Counted from the stretch's first letter, positions 35,402-47,799 are shown. The stretch: DNA of 64,000 nt from Lasioglossum baleicum (GCF_051020765.1 NC_134948.1:4642501-4706500), one strand, 5' to 3'. The notes: a model not told the origin generated them from the sequence alone. Numbers and translations are program-made.

Positions 35402-36454
35402 CTAGTAAGATGGTCGATCGAATTTTGTCCTGTGAATGGCTCGAATCTAAAATACAGAGAACAGAAGATAATGTTAATAATTGTACGGTATCAGCAACAA
35501 GGCTTAAAATTCATCTTTCATGTAACCGGATCTGACCTGAAATTATTCGATTGTATTTTCGGGGGCGAGTTGTTGGTTCACAGTTGAGAGAAACCGAGAA
35601 AATTGTCAGCGGTCTTGGGAAAATCGTGAAGCTCGAATTCGGATTTTGTTGGGTGGTTGTGACGGTGCGAAACCAATTGGTGGATATATCTCTTCGCTGT
35701 GTGAACCCGGCGCGGCGTACCAAACAAACAAACAAAAATGAAGCGAGTAGAAGCAACTCGCGATTCGCAAGCAAAACTGCGACGTGAACGGAACAGCGAA
35801 AGACAGGCGCGCGAGAGAGATATAACGTCGGAGAGAGGCAGACAACCAACCAGAATAGAAAAACTGAAAACGGGTACAGGACGGCTGTCAAGGTGCAGAT
35901 ACACTAGCAACTGACTTGCAACGTTTCTGCTGAGAGCGACTCGAAAACAGCGATCGGCAAAACTTGAACTAATTGTTGAAACATATGTTTAATATTATTC
36001 AATGATATAATTTGCCATCTTTCAGATAACCTGTCAATTCCTGTTTCATGTGTTTTTCATTTACAAGCAAAGTGACTTGCTTATTTAAAAAAAAAAACAA
36101 AATTATACAGACTTCTGTGAGTTGCTCTCGCGAGAAGTGTCGCTAGTTGATTGGCAGCGTATCCGCGCGTTAACAGAGACGGGAGAACAGGTTGTTAGAG
36201 GATGAACAAAGAAACGAATCAAGCGGAGAGAACGGAGTAGTCGAGAAAGTAAAAAGAACTGTTGTGTGAGGATTGAAATTAGATGCGAGAGAGAAAGAAC
36301 GGTTAGACAACGGAAGTGAAATCGGGAAACCAAGTACGTCAAACTGGAAAGCAAAACGGTGAGAAGAGAAAGAAAAAGAAATGAAGATTGGATCGAGAGA
36401 GGAACAACCAAACAGAGTGTATCGGTAAATTGGCGTAAAACTGGTTAATGGAAA

Positions 36455-36507
36455 ATCAAACATATAGATAGAGACAGACAGACAGATAGATAGATAGATA
36501 GATAGAA
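36455..36507 (+). repeat. (GATA)n/(GACA)n microsatellite
   Basis: GACAGACAGACA passing into GATAGATAGATA, 60 bp from the candidate micro-exon at 36570. Confidence 0.85.
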
Positions 36508-36569
36508 AAAATCAATAATTAATATTTAAGAACGGTCAAACAGTGCGGAGATTGGAGTTGCGGACTAAC

Positions 36570-36638
36570 CATATAGTAATCCTGAGAGGGGGATCTGCCT
36601 TTCACAGATACATTCTGCACCAGAGTTCTATTGCTCGT
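36570..36638 (-). CDS. PMCA: candidate PMCA 69-bp micro-exon, tail insert 1
   Basis: This 69-nt stretch has acceptor CTACTTTCAG and donor GTTAGT. It is open in the phase required by exon 12 and leaves in phase 0. It would encode TSNRTLVQNVSVKGRSPSQD followed by YYM. It lies 2.9 kb downstream of exon 12, in the intron where tail variants belong, and has the same length and phase as the micro-exon at 19152-19220. The pyrimidine tract is modest, and I know no established homologue of this peptide with certainty. It is a supported guess: real splice ends and open frame, but transcript evidence is missing. Confidence 0.5.
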
Positions 36639-39535
36639 CTGAAAGTAGGTTACACATTCAATTTACATCATTAGCTTAACCGTGTCGTTGGTGATTAATT
36701 GCTTGTTGTTTGTTTGTTCTTATCAGATTACGTGTTCGCAGAGAACGATTTACATCCGGGTGAACGTTCTCTGTTCCTTACTTTTTCGTTTTGCTTTGTT
36801 CCCAATATGTTCGAGAGAACAAAAAAAAAATACCAACGGTTATAGTATACACAGTAGAGCGTTATATCAGAGTAAGAAGAAAGGAAATTAGAGTAAGAGA
36901 AAAGTGAAGTACGAGTCGTTACGGAATAAAGAATGTGGTGATATATTCGATTGGTCGCGTCCAGATCCGCGGTTCGACCGTGCGATATCAACAATTTCCC
37001 ACTCGAAATCACCGCCGACAGAGAGCATGATCGCACGAGCGAACGTAGGATCTTCGGACGAAATCAGGATCGACCGCGATCTCGCGATAACGAGGATCGT
37101 GATCCCGCGCGATCGCGAGAACAACGGTTCGGTCAAGTATGCGCTAGCTTCATCAGGTGTAACCCGTGTTCCCTCGAAAGAAAACAACCGGAAAAATCAA
37201 AGTCAAACGGAAAAACTATACACACGGTCGCCGTCGACGAGAAAAGGCTGCTGCTGTGTTCGTTGTTTCCGACTCTCGCTCGAGTGTCGATTCCTAAGTC
37301 GTCCTCGTTCCATGTCGAAACTCGATTCAACACATTCGGAAGCGGAACTTTGTCTCGGAGGGAATCGATCACGAAGATTCAACGTCCGACAGATGCTCGA
37401 CGTTTCTACTTGCACCACTCGAGTGGAAACCGCTGACGATGGTCAGACGCGACACCTGTTACAGGCGATTCGACGAAAGAACACAGAGCAAATATACAAT
37501 CGTATAATCGCACAGATAATTGTTTATGCAGAAAAATGTCCAAGTGGAAAATTCCGATAAATAGAATCTCGACTAATCGCTTCATCCTTTCTCTAAAATA
37601 TTACCGGGTTAAACAAAGTCTACCAAATATGCAATTACTTTACAACAAAGGCAAAATACAAAATCTTCGCAGATTAGGGTGAAATCAAAGCCCACTATTG
37701 AGAGTATAGGAATGCGATATTGCTGTCGAGCAAGTAGAAACGGTCGCCAAAAGGTCGAACATCAGCAGTTCGAGGATTCCCTGAAACGAGTGTTTGTAGA
37801 ACAGATTTCCCGCTGGTCCTCTTGACCCTTATCAAAATCCTAGCAGAGCGGGGGACCAGAGATTGCTTTGGGATGGACCGAGGACTGCGTGGACCAGTGC
37901 TAACTGGACGCTAAATCGACGACTAGCGGTCTAAAGGGTCCTAGGGACTCGGATGGGTTAGGGAATCCGGGGACTTGCTGTTCTAAGCCTGGCGAGCCGA
38001 AACTCGTTGGGAGACCCTTGGCCGTCCCTATAACAATTTCTACAGAGTCCACACCGGACTCGGTAGACGGGAAAGGGTCGTGTCACCTCGAGATCGGTTC
38101 GTCGCGACTCGATGGACCCGGTTCGAACCGCCATATGGACCGTGGGAGCGAGTTCTCTCGACGGAGAAGCCAGCCTGCGGAGATTATCGAGGAAGTTATC
38201 TTGGAAGACCTAGCCGGAGGAAAAGTCCCTAGAGGATTCGACCCTAGGTCAAGAAACTGATTTAGCTTTCGGCTTGATCCGCCTCTGCGCCTCGTCTACG
38301 CGACGCAGTCTCCTCTCTTGTCTCCTGATCGTTCGACTCGCGGAGAAGTACCCTTTTCGTCGAGGAACCGAGCGAATGACGGGACCGGGGTCGGGGGCGT
38401 GACCCATTCGAGAAGGGGGCGTGGCTCTCCACTGGTTGGAGACGCGGTTGGGCGGTTCGCTGGGTCGGCTTTCTTCGAAGGTTCGTCGGGAGGGCGCGAA
38501 CTCGCGCGCGGCTACGATCGCTTTTCCGCGCGGCTAAGAACTCAACTGAAAATGCAAACCAAGGTAAAGAACGTGTTTGAACGTAAACGAGTAAAACGGA
38601 AACGAAAGAAAACGCATGGAACAGAGTGTACGGGGCGGGTCACGGGAAATCGAACGCTCCGAACGTCCACGATCGATTCGACCAAACGAAGGAGCAGCCG
38701 ATTCTACCTCCTCCGTCGTCGAGTCGATCGAAGATGCTTCGAGCGTTCCATTTCTCGTGAATCACGCGGTATATGACGCGTACTTGTCGCAGAATGCTCG
38801 TACAGGGTGTACTCCGATCATACAAACAGCTGCCAGTTTTGGGACACCGATCAGAGAGTTGAGACCTGCTCATACAGTTCTCGCTGTCGAGCCTTTCCAG
38901 TATAAGCCGAGTCCTTTTGGAACGATTATCCCAACGCCCTGCAAAATACTACAACGAATCAGAGTGTGTCTTGCAAACCCTGACGGAGCTATACTTGCCA
39001 TAAGTTGGGAAAATAATTCCTAAAGGCTTGTACCACCGAAGAACCGAACAGCTGTTTAGGAAAGGTATTCACTGCTCTCTATAATCGGGAGTACAACCTG
39101 CACAGGCAATGGTGGTTAAAAATCGAGAACAGTTTTTCGGTGAGATATGGTAGAGCGGTCATGGTCGACAGACCGGTGAACCGTGACCCAGCCGTGCCCC
39201 GAATATCGATGGGGCATGGCTAGGGCGTGGCGGCTGCGATAAGGGGCGTCGACAACGACGACGACGATGACGACGACGACGACGACGACAACAATGAGAA
39301 CAACGACGACGACGAGCACGACGACGAGAATTGTCGGAGCGTCGCGCGCAGCTGTACTCTATACGTCTCAATTATCACCGTCCTTCTCTTTATCGTGTTC
39401 TCGACGATACGATCGAGTTTTTCGGTATTTTTAACCAGGGGACGGGGTGGGCGGGGTTAGACGGGGCGGGGGGCGGGGCCCGAGAGAACGCTGACTTCGA
39501 GTGATGGCATGAGAGTGAGAGATAGGGATAGTTAC
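36639..39535 (-). other. PMCA intron 12 (to the candidate micro-exon)
   Basis: Open frames on both strands at 36.9-37.6 kb (up to 218 codons on plus), a CTAG-rich block at 37.8-38.3 kb, GC-box-like motifs at 38.39-38.43 and 39.22-39.48 kb, and (GAC)n at 39255. No further exon recognised. Confidence 0.6.
39255..39332 (+). repeat. (GAC)n trinucleotide repeat
   Basis: GACGACGAC with GATGAC, AACAAC and GAGCAC interruptions. It lies 200 bp 3' of PMCA exon 12, inside the intron. Confidence 0.85.
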
Positions 39536-39668
39536 CTGTGTCTGTAGTCGTGTTAGACCACGGAGCCATAGAATTTGTCCTTTGCGCGGCTTTTTATCCG
39601 AGTCAGGGTCGAATTTCTCATCTCCGAGATTGATCGCACCGATATCATCCGGCTGGCCGCGGCCCCAT
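39536..39668 (-). CDS. PMCA: PMCA exon 12: tail and first half of the calmodulin-binding domain
   Basis: This exon is 133 nt, residues 1059-1103, entering in phase 2 and ending in phase 0 after Q1103. It encodes WGRGQPDDIGAINLGDEKFD, then PDSDKKPRKGQILWLRGLTR and LQTQ. KGQILWLRGLTRLQTQ matches the N-terminal half of the PMCA calmodulin-binding and autoinhibitory segment, with the Trp that anchors calmodulin in the vertebrate enzyme. The donor GTAACT lies exactly between LQTQ and the second half of the domain, so the choice of the next exon decides how calmodulin binds. Confidence 0.95.
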
Positions 39669-40880
39669 CTGTTTTTGAAAAACATGAAACCAATTCTTCA
39701 TCACTCGATCCCTGTTACACATATTGGTCTATAATCAAAGTAGATTTTTTTTTGTTCTGTTTGATTGGACTTTTGTCAGATTATTAACTTTTTTTTTGGA
39801 CGCTTTAACTTTATGGTTTTGTTTGCTTTTGTTTGTTTTTTTTTTGGTTTGTCTCGCTTTTACACGACGCCGTTGGATTTTCGTCAAAAGCTCTCGCTGA
39901 GCCGGCTCCTCGACGCACTGCACCCCGATTACTGTTTCTGTATTTTTTTTTTGAGTCTGTTCTTATCGATTTTTGGCTTTCACTTTTAATAAATTTATTT
40001 AATCGTATTTACGTGTGAGTGTGTAACTTTTTTTCGTTTTTTTTTTTTTTGGACTCGTTCGATGTTTTACACGTTTCCCCTCGCTCCTTAGCTTGGACAC
40101 CTAATGACCACGCTACGGTGTGTCGACGATGCTGCGCTGGCATAATCGATCTTTCAGTGTTCTCTTTTCTTTTTTGTTAGTTTCTGTCCCGGTTAGTTCC
40201 GTTTGTTAGCGAGTTGTTCGATTATCGGCGGCGGCGCAACGGTGATCGGAAGTGGCCGAGAAAGGAAAGCAGACGGACAGAGAGATGCGTACAGGCTGTC
40301 TCAGCGGCATGGCTGATCGCATAGCGATTCAAAAAACGCGTATTTTCCGCTTCGTTTTTGTCCCGCGCGCACACTGCTCTGAATCCCGTTCTACCGATTA
40401 GAAAAACGGAAGGTTCTCTAGCCGAGATGCGTTCAGAGAATCAAAATAAAATCAGCGAGCAGCGTGCGCGCGGATAGGCAAATGCAAGTATTTGTAGATC
40501 TCGAGTAGCAAGAAGCTCTACCTCATGCTTGCCAGGCGATAGCCTCCTTCCCTCATCCTTGAAACAGCCGGTACACAAACATACACATATAGAAGAAAAT
40601 AATGTTTTACGGCGTGAAAAGAATGAGCCAACGAACGAGGGGATGCGATGAGGTGCAATGCAGACAGAGTGAGCGATAAATGCGTATTCTGCTGATGGAA
40701 CGGAAACGAATGTCACTTGTAGAAAAGCGTGTACCCGTGGAGATTCTGTGTGCGTGTATGTGTGTCTGTGTATGTTCATATGTATACATATACGCGTATA
40801 CAGAGCGTGTCGTAACGTGCGGGCTCGCGAGCGATGGGCGGAGCCAAGAAGAATCAAGTGGGAGGGTCGAATTCGGCCTC

Positions 40881-40930
40881 CTCGGAAAAAAGTGGGCGGA
40901 GACACCTCGGAAAAAAGTGGGCGGAGACAC
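40881..40930 (+). repeat. 25-bp tandem duplication (two units)
   Basis: The unit CTCGGAAAAAAGTGGGCGGA then GACAC is present twice in direct succession, followed by a partial third (CTCG). Each unit carries a GTGGGCGG GC-box-like core. Confidence 0.85.
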
Positions 40931-42094
40931 CTCGCTGAAGCGGGCGTCGCGCTGTACGGGACGCTCTGTATGCACAAACCAATTTCTCTGTTTCTGTGTG
41001 TTCGAGACACTCGGTATATGGGTCGTGTGGTGGCGGAGATGATGAGATACTTTTGTACTTGTCGGGTAAGAGAGGCGACAGCGATGAACGGGAGACGAAA
41101 CAAGACAAGAAAAAACACAGTTAAAAGAAAAGAAAAAGAAATGAAGATGTAGAAAAAAACTGGGCGGGGGCTGGAGAAGGGTTGTGGGCGTGGCATGGGC
41201 CGGACCGAGGCCGAACGAATCTAGAGACGGACACGGAGAGGAGGGCGGGACGGACGGGATATCGGTTCCGATCTCCCAGCTCGTTCCTTCTCCTCTGGCT
41301 GATCGGGATATCGTTCGATCGACTCCGATTCCCGATTAATCGAAGGACGCGACCGCGATTACGTTTCCCGGCCCGTTTCTCGATGGATCGTCGGCGTTGA
41401 TCGATCGGCCAGCGATGCTCTGCGGCGCGTCATCTCCTCCCCTTACCTGTCGGAGGGACGGGTTATATCAAAGCTCGAGAACCGCGGCTACGTATCTACA
41501 CGTAACGCGTGTCCTACACACACGACACAAAGTGGCTTGTGAAGCTTGAACAAAGCGAATGCAGAAGATTAAGAATAAACCCCCGACACCGTGCGTGTCT
41601 CTGTGTGCGTGTGTCGGTGTGGAGACTCGCGGGTCACAGGATCGTGTGAGTGTACGTATGAGCATGTTGCGTATACACGGCCGTGGACTAGGGGTAGGGC
41701 TGGGGTTACGGGTGGGCGGGGCGAGAGCACAGAAGCGGGGTCCGTTCGCTGTGGATCGGACGGACCACGGATTCGGTGTGATACGGGGTTTTGTTACAGA
41801 GCGTTGTCCGTGGTGTTAGTTTGCGATTCCTCGATCGCACCCCGGAGATTCGCAAGCGGATCTCGAACCGGATCGCCATTGTATCCTTGTTGCGAGACGA
41901 GAGAGGGAGAAGGAGATGGTGTGAAGGTTGTCACCTAAGAGCACAGAGACGGACTAAAAGTGAACGTGCGAAAGAAAAAGGAGGACGAATCCAAGGGTAG
42001 ACACCGGTGTCGAACGGGAAAAGTATTATTGTCTCTTTTTGGCTCCGTGTATGTGTGTTATGCGATGGACGAATGTGTGGGGGCGGGGCGGGGT

Positions 42095-42320
42095 GAGAGA
42101 GAGACAGAGATACAGAAAGAGAGAAACGGTCCGAAGGAGAGAAATCAAGAGCATAGACAAAGAGAGAGAGAGAGAGGGTAGTACAGAAATACAAAGAGAA
42201 AGAGAGAGACAGACAGACAGACAGACAAAGAAACACAAGAGTGAAGAGACACAGACAGAAAGAAAGCAAGAAAGAAAGATAGACAAACAGACGGACGGAC
42301 AGACAGACAGAAAGAAACAC
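42095..42320 (+). repeat. long (GA)n and (ACAG)n purine-rich region
   Basis: About 220 bp of GAGAGA, ACAGACAGAC and GAAAGAAAG blocks in PMCA intron 11. Confidence 0.85.
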
Positions 42321-42519
42321 GATCAAATATAGCACCAGCGATAGAATGATACAGACAAGTGCTAAGCGCAGGTACCACTTGGTATATCGTCTATGCACGA
42401 GGATCGTTTTTTGCACCGGCTTCGAACCGAGACACCGATAGATCGAGGCTAGTTCTATGCGCCACTGAAAACCCTTGCACCAAAATCGAACGACACGAAT
42501 GTGGATCGTAGGGACGCCG

Positions 42520-42547
42520 TTCGTTCGTTCGTTCGTTCGTTCGATCG
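42520..42547 (+). repeat. (TTCG)n microsatellite
   Basis: About seven TTCG units. Confidence 0.9.
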
Positions 42548-43885
42548 TTCAGTTACAACAAACAAGTATGTAGGCAGGGTGGTGGTTATTAGTGCATGCA
42601 ACGGCTAAGTCTGCTGTATCGGCAGGTCCGAGTCTCACGGATCGCAGTGATTCAGTGTCCAAAAGCGATTAGGAAGCGATATCTCGTCGGGACTACAGAG
42701 CATTCCCCTGGAAATTTCACAAAAAGTTCTAGCGAACTTTCAAAGATGGAAACTACGTTGCCTCAATTAACAATACTCGTTCAATGCATAGCGATTTAGT
42801 TTCGGGAATACCCTGTATCCATTAAAAATCTACCGGTGTTAGGGCCACGCCTCCAAGATGGTTCGGACAAGCCCACCGTTTCGACACTGACGCACTCGGT
42901 CCGTCGACCGATGAGAGATTCCAGCTATCCCGAGAAATAGGGGTCGGGCTGGAACCTCCCAAAGGCCGTGTCGGGCTACCGGTGACGTATAATCATCGAG
43001 AAGGGGTGGGGGGAGCGAGGGAGGAGCCGAGCATCATTCTGTCGCGACTATAGCGTCCAATTCGTTTCACGATTGGGCTGAATCGGACTGTCGGGCGTCT
43101 AGGGAGCATGCTACGTAAAGCGATACACGCTGATAGACTCTCTCTCGGTGTAGAGAGCGGAGGTAACAGGTGAAAAAGACACGACAAAGCGATATATAAA
43201 GGGGGCGGGGTGGTGGTGGGAGAGGGCTCATTTAGAAGCGAGATATATGTATATATATATATAAAAAAATAATATATATATGTATACATATAAAATATAC
43301 GTAACGTAAACAAACGTAAGCACTACGCTATTACAGCTACCAGTTAATAGTATATTTATAATAATATATATGTAATAAAACTTTCTTTCCACGATGCATG
43401 CCTCCCTTCTATTACACGTTCACACGATATACCGATACACGATGATACTTATCTTCTCGCGTCGTATATCTCGCAACACCGGTTATGCTTATACGTTTTT
43501 TGCGCACAAGTCGCTCGTGTCACGGCTTGCTGCCTTTCACGAGCAAAATTCGGCTGGGAAAGCTGGTACGTTGGTCGAGTACCGCGAGATGCTCCAGATC
43601 GCGACAATGTTCTCCGTGCCCGACCAACGACCAAGACTAACGATCAACGACTGTCGACAAAATCTACTGGGAACAAACGACGACGACGGGAGATCGGCTC
43701 GTCGGAGGCGTTCACCGAGCAAAACTCGCGGGCGGAGCTGGACCCGCCCACTTTCCTCCTCACGGTCGAGCTCGTTCGGCGAAGGCGCGACGCAACCGTG
43801 TGTCCCTCGCGATGGATCGATACCGAGTGCGGTCGATACGCGTTAGTCGGTACTTCTCCGAGGTTCATGCAAAGGTAGCTCTATA

Positions 43886-44271
43886 CTGGGCGAGTCTCTT
43901 CACTGTAGCACCGAAATTTACTCGTAATCTACTTGTTGCATCGAAAAATCTTCCAAACAAAAGTTGTCAGCGACTAACCGGTACATACAATGTAATAATC
44001 AGTGTTTTAGATACGGAGGTGACCTTCCGTTTTTGCTTCGTAATGTGTAATATTTAAATATGCAATTTGAAAGAATATTTAAACATCACACATTATGACA
44101 CAAAGCTCAAGGTCACCTTTATATCTCGACAAAAAATCAAGACATCAAAAGACTGATGATCACATTGCATATCTTGTTCGATATGAAGGAACTTGTGCTC
44201 GAATCTTTTTATCGTGCAACGAGTATGTTACCGAGTGGATTCAGGTGGTTATAGTTAAACGACTCACTCTG
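43886..44271. mobile_element. 386-bp palindromic MITE with TA flanks
   Basis: The left end CTGGGCGAGTCTCTTCACTG and the right end, reverse-complemented, CAGAGTGAGTCGTTTAACTA align through CACC..AA..ACTCG. A palindromic centre contains GGTGACCTT and TAATGTGT.AT.TTTAAAT on both arms. TA stands directly outside both ends (43884-43885, 44272-44273), the duplication of Tc1/mariner elements. It lies in PMCA intron 11. Confidence 0.75.
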
Positions 44272-45059
44272 TATATCGTGTACCAGAAGAAGGGTCTCTT
44301 TGGAAACTCGGTGTACGCTACGTGTACGATTCGAACCCGAACAACAGGTTGCTCCGGACAGAGAGTGTGGAAGGGTTGGAGGCATGGGCGTTAGTTACCA
44401 ACGATTACGAGCAACGAAAAAAGAAAGAGAAGAAACGGGGAGGTTAATGTCGGCGACAACGTTCCGTGTCGGGATAGAAGCTCGCGCGGTACATCACTGG
44501 CACGCGTGCGTGCGTGTCGTGGCGATTCGCATGATTGCACGTCGCACCGATGCAAGAAAGCAAGAAATCATCCATATCTCTCGATGCGCGTTGGCTTTTC
44601 TCGAGAACACGTACACGATCTCTCACGGCCCGGCTTTTTCCTCGGTCATACGCTTCTTTTTTCTTTTCGGCTGCGACACGTTATACCAGCATCCGAGAAA
44701 CTCAAAACGAGGCATAGACGAAAGATAGCAAAAGAAACCAAACAAAACGGAAAGAAAATACGTGGAAAGAAAGAAAAAAAGAAGAGAGAGCATATAGAGA
44801 GTGGCCGAGACCCGTTGCTTCCGCTGTTCTCCGACTGCCAACCACGCGTTTGTCTTTATAAAATCACGTGATCTTATAAACATAAACGATAAAGGGTCCG
44901 GAAGTCTACGGTGACGCGGTCTGGGACACCCTCTATACGTACACAGGTGGGTCGTGTAAATATAATACATCGGAGGTCCTCGAAAGTAATTTGAATAGCG
45001 GGCGAGCAAATGAACGCCCATTGAATCGAACAGAAGTATCTCTCATCATCTATAGACAC

Positions 45060-45172
<113 letters not shown>

Positions 45173-45233
45173 CAATTTCTTAAATATTGCTTTTTTCTTT
45201 TTTGTTGTTGGTATAGGTGAATGTATCACTTAC

Positions 45234-45385
45234 GAAAGGATTTTAGGAATCTTGCGCGTAGGAATAGTCGTAACTACTTGGCCCCACAATAGAGTACCGA
45301 CTCCGAAGAACAGGCACCACATCCATTGTTCTAAAGTGAGAGCTTTCGTGCTGAACGCCATTTTACCATACTGTATGATAACTAC
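45234..45385 (-). CDS. PMCA: PMCA exon 11: TM9 and TM10
   Basis: This exon is 152 nt, residues 1009-1058 plus two bases of codon 1059. It encodes VVIIQYGKMAFSTKALTLEQ, then WMWCLFFGVGTLLWGQVVTT (TM10), and ends IPTRKIPKILS across the junction, where the cytosolic tail begins. The acceptor is TCTTTTCTAG and the donor GTAAGT. A 5565-bp intron follows, the first very long one; from here on the gene changes from a compact core to widely spaced tail exons. Confidence 0.95.
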
Positions 45386-46134
45386 CTAGAAAAGAGACAT
45401 ATGGGTCTGTTAACGGGGATAGGCAGATCAGAATCGTTTCACAGTCACCGTGTATCAGAGATTAACCACAGGTTGGCCGCAGAGAGCTTAGCTTGCTTGC
45501 GTTTCTCTGTTTTTTCCATCCGGAAAGCTGCGGCTCGCCTCGCCTCTCTCTTCTTGCTCGGTCAACCTATCTGCCTGCGATCGAGCTACAAATTCGCCGA
45601 TTCTTTATCTTCCTACAGCCTCGTTCTCACTATTTAGAAATACCTTGGTGAATTTCCATGAGAATAGGCTGATTAACGAGCGTATCTGGCCGCGCGAACG
45701 TTCAACACCGAATTGCCCTAAAATTTCACACAAACGAACCTGCTGATTCTCTCAACGACATTGGTCCCATTTTGAAGGCGTGAACGTTGACACGCGCAGC
45801 CAGAGACGAAACGATAACGGCAGAGCAAAGAACATTGAAACGGCTGAAAGTCCTAGGAGGAAACTGACCAGCGAACTTCGATTCTCAAACTATTATCCGG
45901 ACGAGCTTTCGGTACGATTAAAAGATGAATTTCACAGTTCGGAATTGGTTTCCTGATTCGCTTATAATGGCTTATAAGAATCCGCGTAAGTCGAGGACTC
46001 ACTGTACATAGTTTCAAGGTCTTTCTGAAGCTGTCAGTTTCCTGGCTGGGCCAGCATGGTATAATCTACAGTAGTATGTACTATGTAGCGACGACGCGAT
46101 AGCTAACGGACACGGTGATCTGCTGGATATTTAC
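45386..46134 (-). other. PMCA intron 10
   Basis: 749 bp. A diverged single end resembling the foldback at 18739 lies at 45576-45597. Nothing else recognised. Confidence 0.8.
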
Positions 46135-46349
46135 CTGCGATAGACACGTGAGAATCCAGATAGAATAAAAGATGGGGTTGGTGAATATTCCTTGGAAGAC
46201 ATTACGCTGACCATGGATTTTCCTGGCGTTGAATTCGTTGAACAGAGTCATCATGACGAACGTGTTGAAGATGACGGTGAAGTGTTGCGTTGGACCACCG
46301 CCAGCCTGCGCCACCCCTCGGCCAGTTTCGATGTCTAGCATCTTATCAC
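46135..46349 (-). CDS. PMCA: PMCA exon 10: TM8 region
   Basis: This exon is 215 nt, residues 937-1008, entering in phase 1 and leaving in phase 0. It encodes GDKMLDIETGRG, a short extracellular loop, then GPTQHFTVIFNTFVMMTLFNEFNARKIHGQRNVF (TM8 and the conserved IHGQRN turn) and NPIFYSIWILTCLSQ at the start of TM9. The acceptor is CGATCGATAG and the donor GTAAAT. The order of loop and membrane segments matches other PMCAs. Confidence 0.95.
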
Positions 46350-46753
46350 CTATCGATCGGAGACAGATTCGTAGTTAGACTCGGGAAGATGCATTCTAGC
46401 TTTAGGCTCGATTCAGAATCCATAGAAAAATATATGCGGTTCAAATAGCTATTGTTTCCCCAAGTATTAAACACGGGGATTCAAAGTACCGTTGATACTT
46501 CGAATCCTTATTTTGTATAGTTGGAGAAGTAATCGCGTGTGTAGATTTGAGGACACAGTGTATAGATTCAGAGGACGAGCCAGGCGGCGTCGCACAGCGG
46601 GCCGTTTCTATAAACTATGTGGAATGAATTAAAAAATTTTCATGTCACGAAATAGGTTCACACTAAGTCCTTTCGTAAGCTGATGCTTGATCGATCCCGG
46701 CCCACTGTGCGGCATAGGTGCGATTATGTAAATGGAGAAGAATTGACAATCAC
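46350..46753 (-). other. PMCA intron 9
   Basis: 404 bp. The reading frame of exon 9 runs on into it for about 40 codons before a stop near 46629. I treat this as chance because exon 10 restores the family sequence. Confidence 0.85.
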
Positions 46754-47799
46754 CAACGAAAAGAAGCATAAAAATAACGGTCAGCTGATAGATGGCTTGA
46801 CCAAGGATGTTCTTCATCATTGTCCTGGAGATGAGCGGTTTCGTGCGACCGTATGGTCTGCGAAGAAGGAGATCGTTCGTAGGCATTTCGGTGGCGAGTG
46901 CGAGGGATGCTAACGTGTCCATGATTAGGTTCACCCACAACATCTGCACCGCTTTAAGGGGGGAATCTTGCACGGCACACGCCCCGATAAAAGCAACTAT
47001 AACAGCGACGACGTTTACCGTCAGCTGAAACTGCAAGAACTTGGCTATACTATCGTAGACGTTTCTACCCCACATAACCGCCTTCACGATCGAGGAGAAA
47101 TTATCGTCCGTTAGAATGATATCGGAAGCCTCCTTGGCAACGTCGGTACCGGCGATGCCCATCGCGAACCCGACGTCCGCCTTCTTCAACGCGGGACCGT
47201 CGTTTGTTCCGTCGCCGGTCACAGCGACCACCTCGCGGCTCACGCTCGATGTGCTGTCGATGATACCCTTGACAAGAGTGTACTTGTCCGTGGGCGAAGA
47301 CCTGGCCAGTACCCTCAGCTTCGGCCACACCTTGTCCAACAGGTGTTGCTGCACCTCGCCGTTCGTGTCACGGATCCTCCTGTTGAACTCCTTACCCTCG
47401 AGGATTAGGAAGTCTTCGTTCGGCTTGAAGATTCCGCATTTCAGTGCTATCGATCGCGCCGTGTTTATATTGTCGCCCGTCACCATACGGACGGTGATGC
47501 CGGCCTTCTGACACTTCCGGATCGCGTCGGGCACCTCCGGCCTCACCGGATCCTCGATACCGACGACGCACAGACACGTCAGATTGTTCACTATGTTCTC
47601 CTCGTCGTCCCAATTCGGCTCGTTGTCCACGTGAACCTGATTGATCTCTGCCTTGCCAGGAACGAAGTCGCGATAAGCAATGGAGATGGTACGAAGCCCG
47701 TCGCACGCCATTGGTTCGATTACGTTCTTTGTCAGACGTTCCTGCATCTCTTTGGTAAATTTCTCCAAATGACCTTCGCGACCATATATAAAGGCACAT
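46754..47799 (-). CDS. PMCA: PMCA exon 9: P domain hinge, TM5, TM6 and TM7
   Basis: At 1046 nt this is the largest exon, covering codon 588 to V936 plus one base of 937. It encodes CAFIYGREGHLEKFTKEM, RMVTGDNINTARSIALKCGI and the hinge VAVTGDGTNDGPALKKADVG (TGDGTND at 782-788). TM5 follows at about 842-864, then TM6 at about 871-892 with MLWVNLIMDTLASLALATE. N878 and D882 match the single Ca2+ site of PMCA. TM7 (GQAIYQLTVIFMLLFVG) closes the exon. The acceptor is TTGTTGCAG. The donor GTGATT is weak but is required by the match to exon 10; the frame stays open into intron 9 for about 40 codons. Confidence 0.97.

Larger units (their letters stand above)
26698..36569 (-). other. PMCA intron between tail exons
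   Basis: Abutting MITEs at 27402-27830, a CTAG-rich block at about 28.9-29.5 kb, GA/CAGA/TA repeats at 29.6-29.8 kb, a Tc1-like remnant at 31514, (TA)n at 32757, CAGA-type repeats at 32870-32970, and CA/TA-rich DNA at 34.45-34.63 kb. A plus-strand open frame of 137 codons at 31122-31535 has mixed composition but no recognised domain. Confidence 0.6.

Noticed and set aside
40441..41196. 251-codon minus-strand open frame
   Set aside because: Contains a translated 25-bp tandem duplication and Phe/Leu/Ser-rich and His/Thr-rich low-complexity stretches; no recognisable protein.
42575..42815. Possible CAGGGTGG...CCCTG element
   Set aside because: The two ends fit, but the sequences inside them do not pair well enough to call an element.
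46629..46753. Read-through of exon 9 into intron 9, giving a truncated pump with a different end
   Set aside because: The extension has no family similarity, lacks TM8-10 and the calmodulin domain, and exon 10 restores the PMCA sequence exactly at a GT..AG junction.
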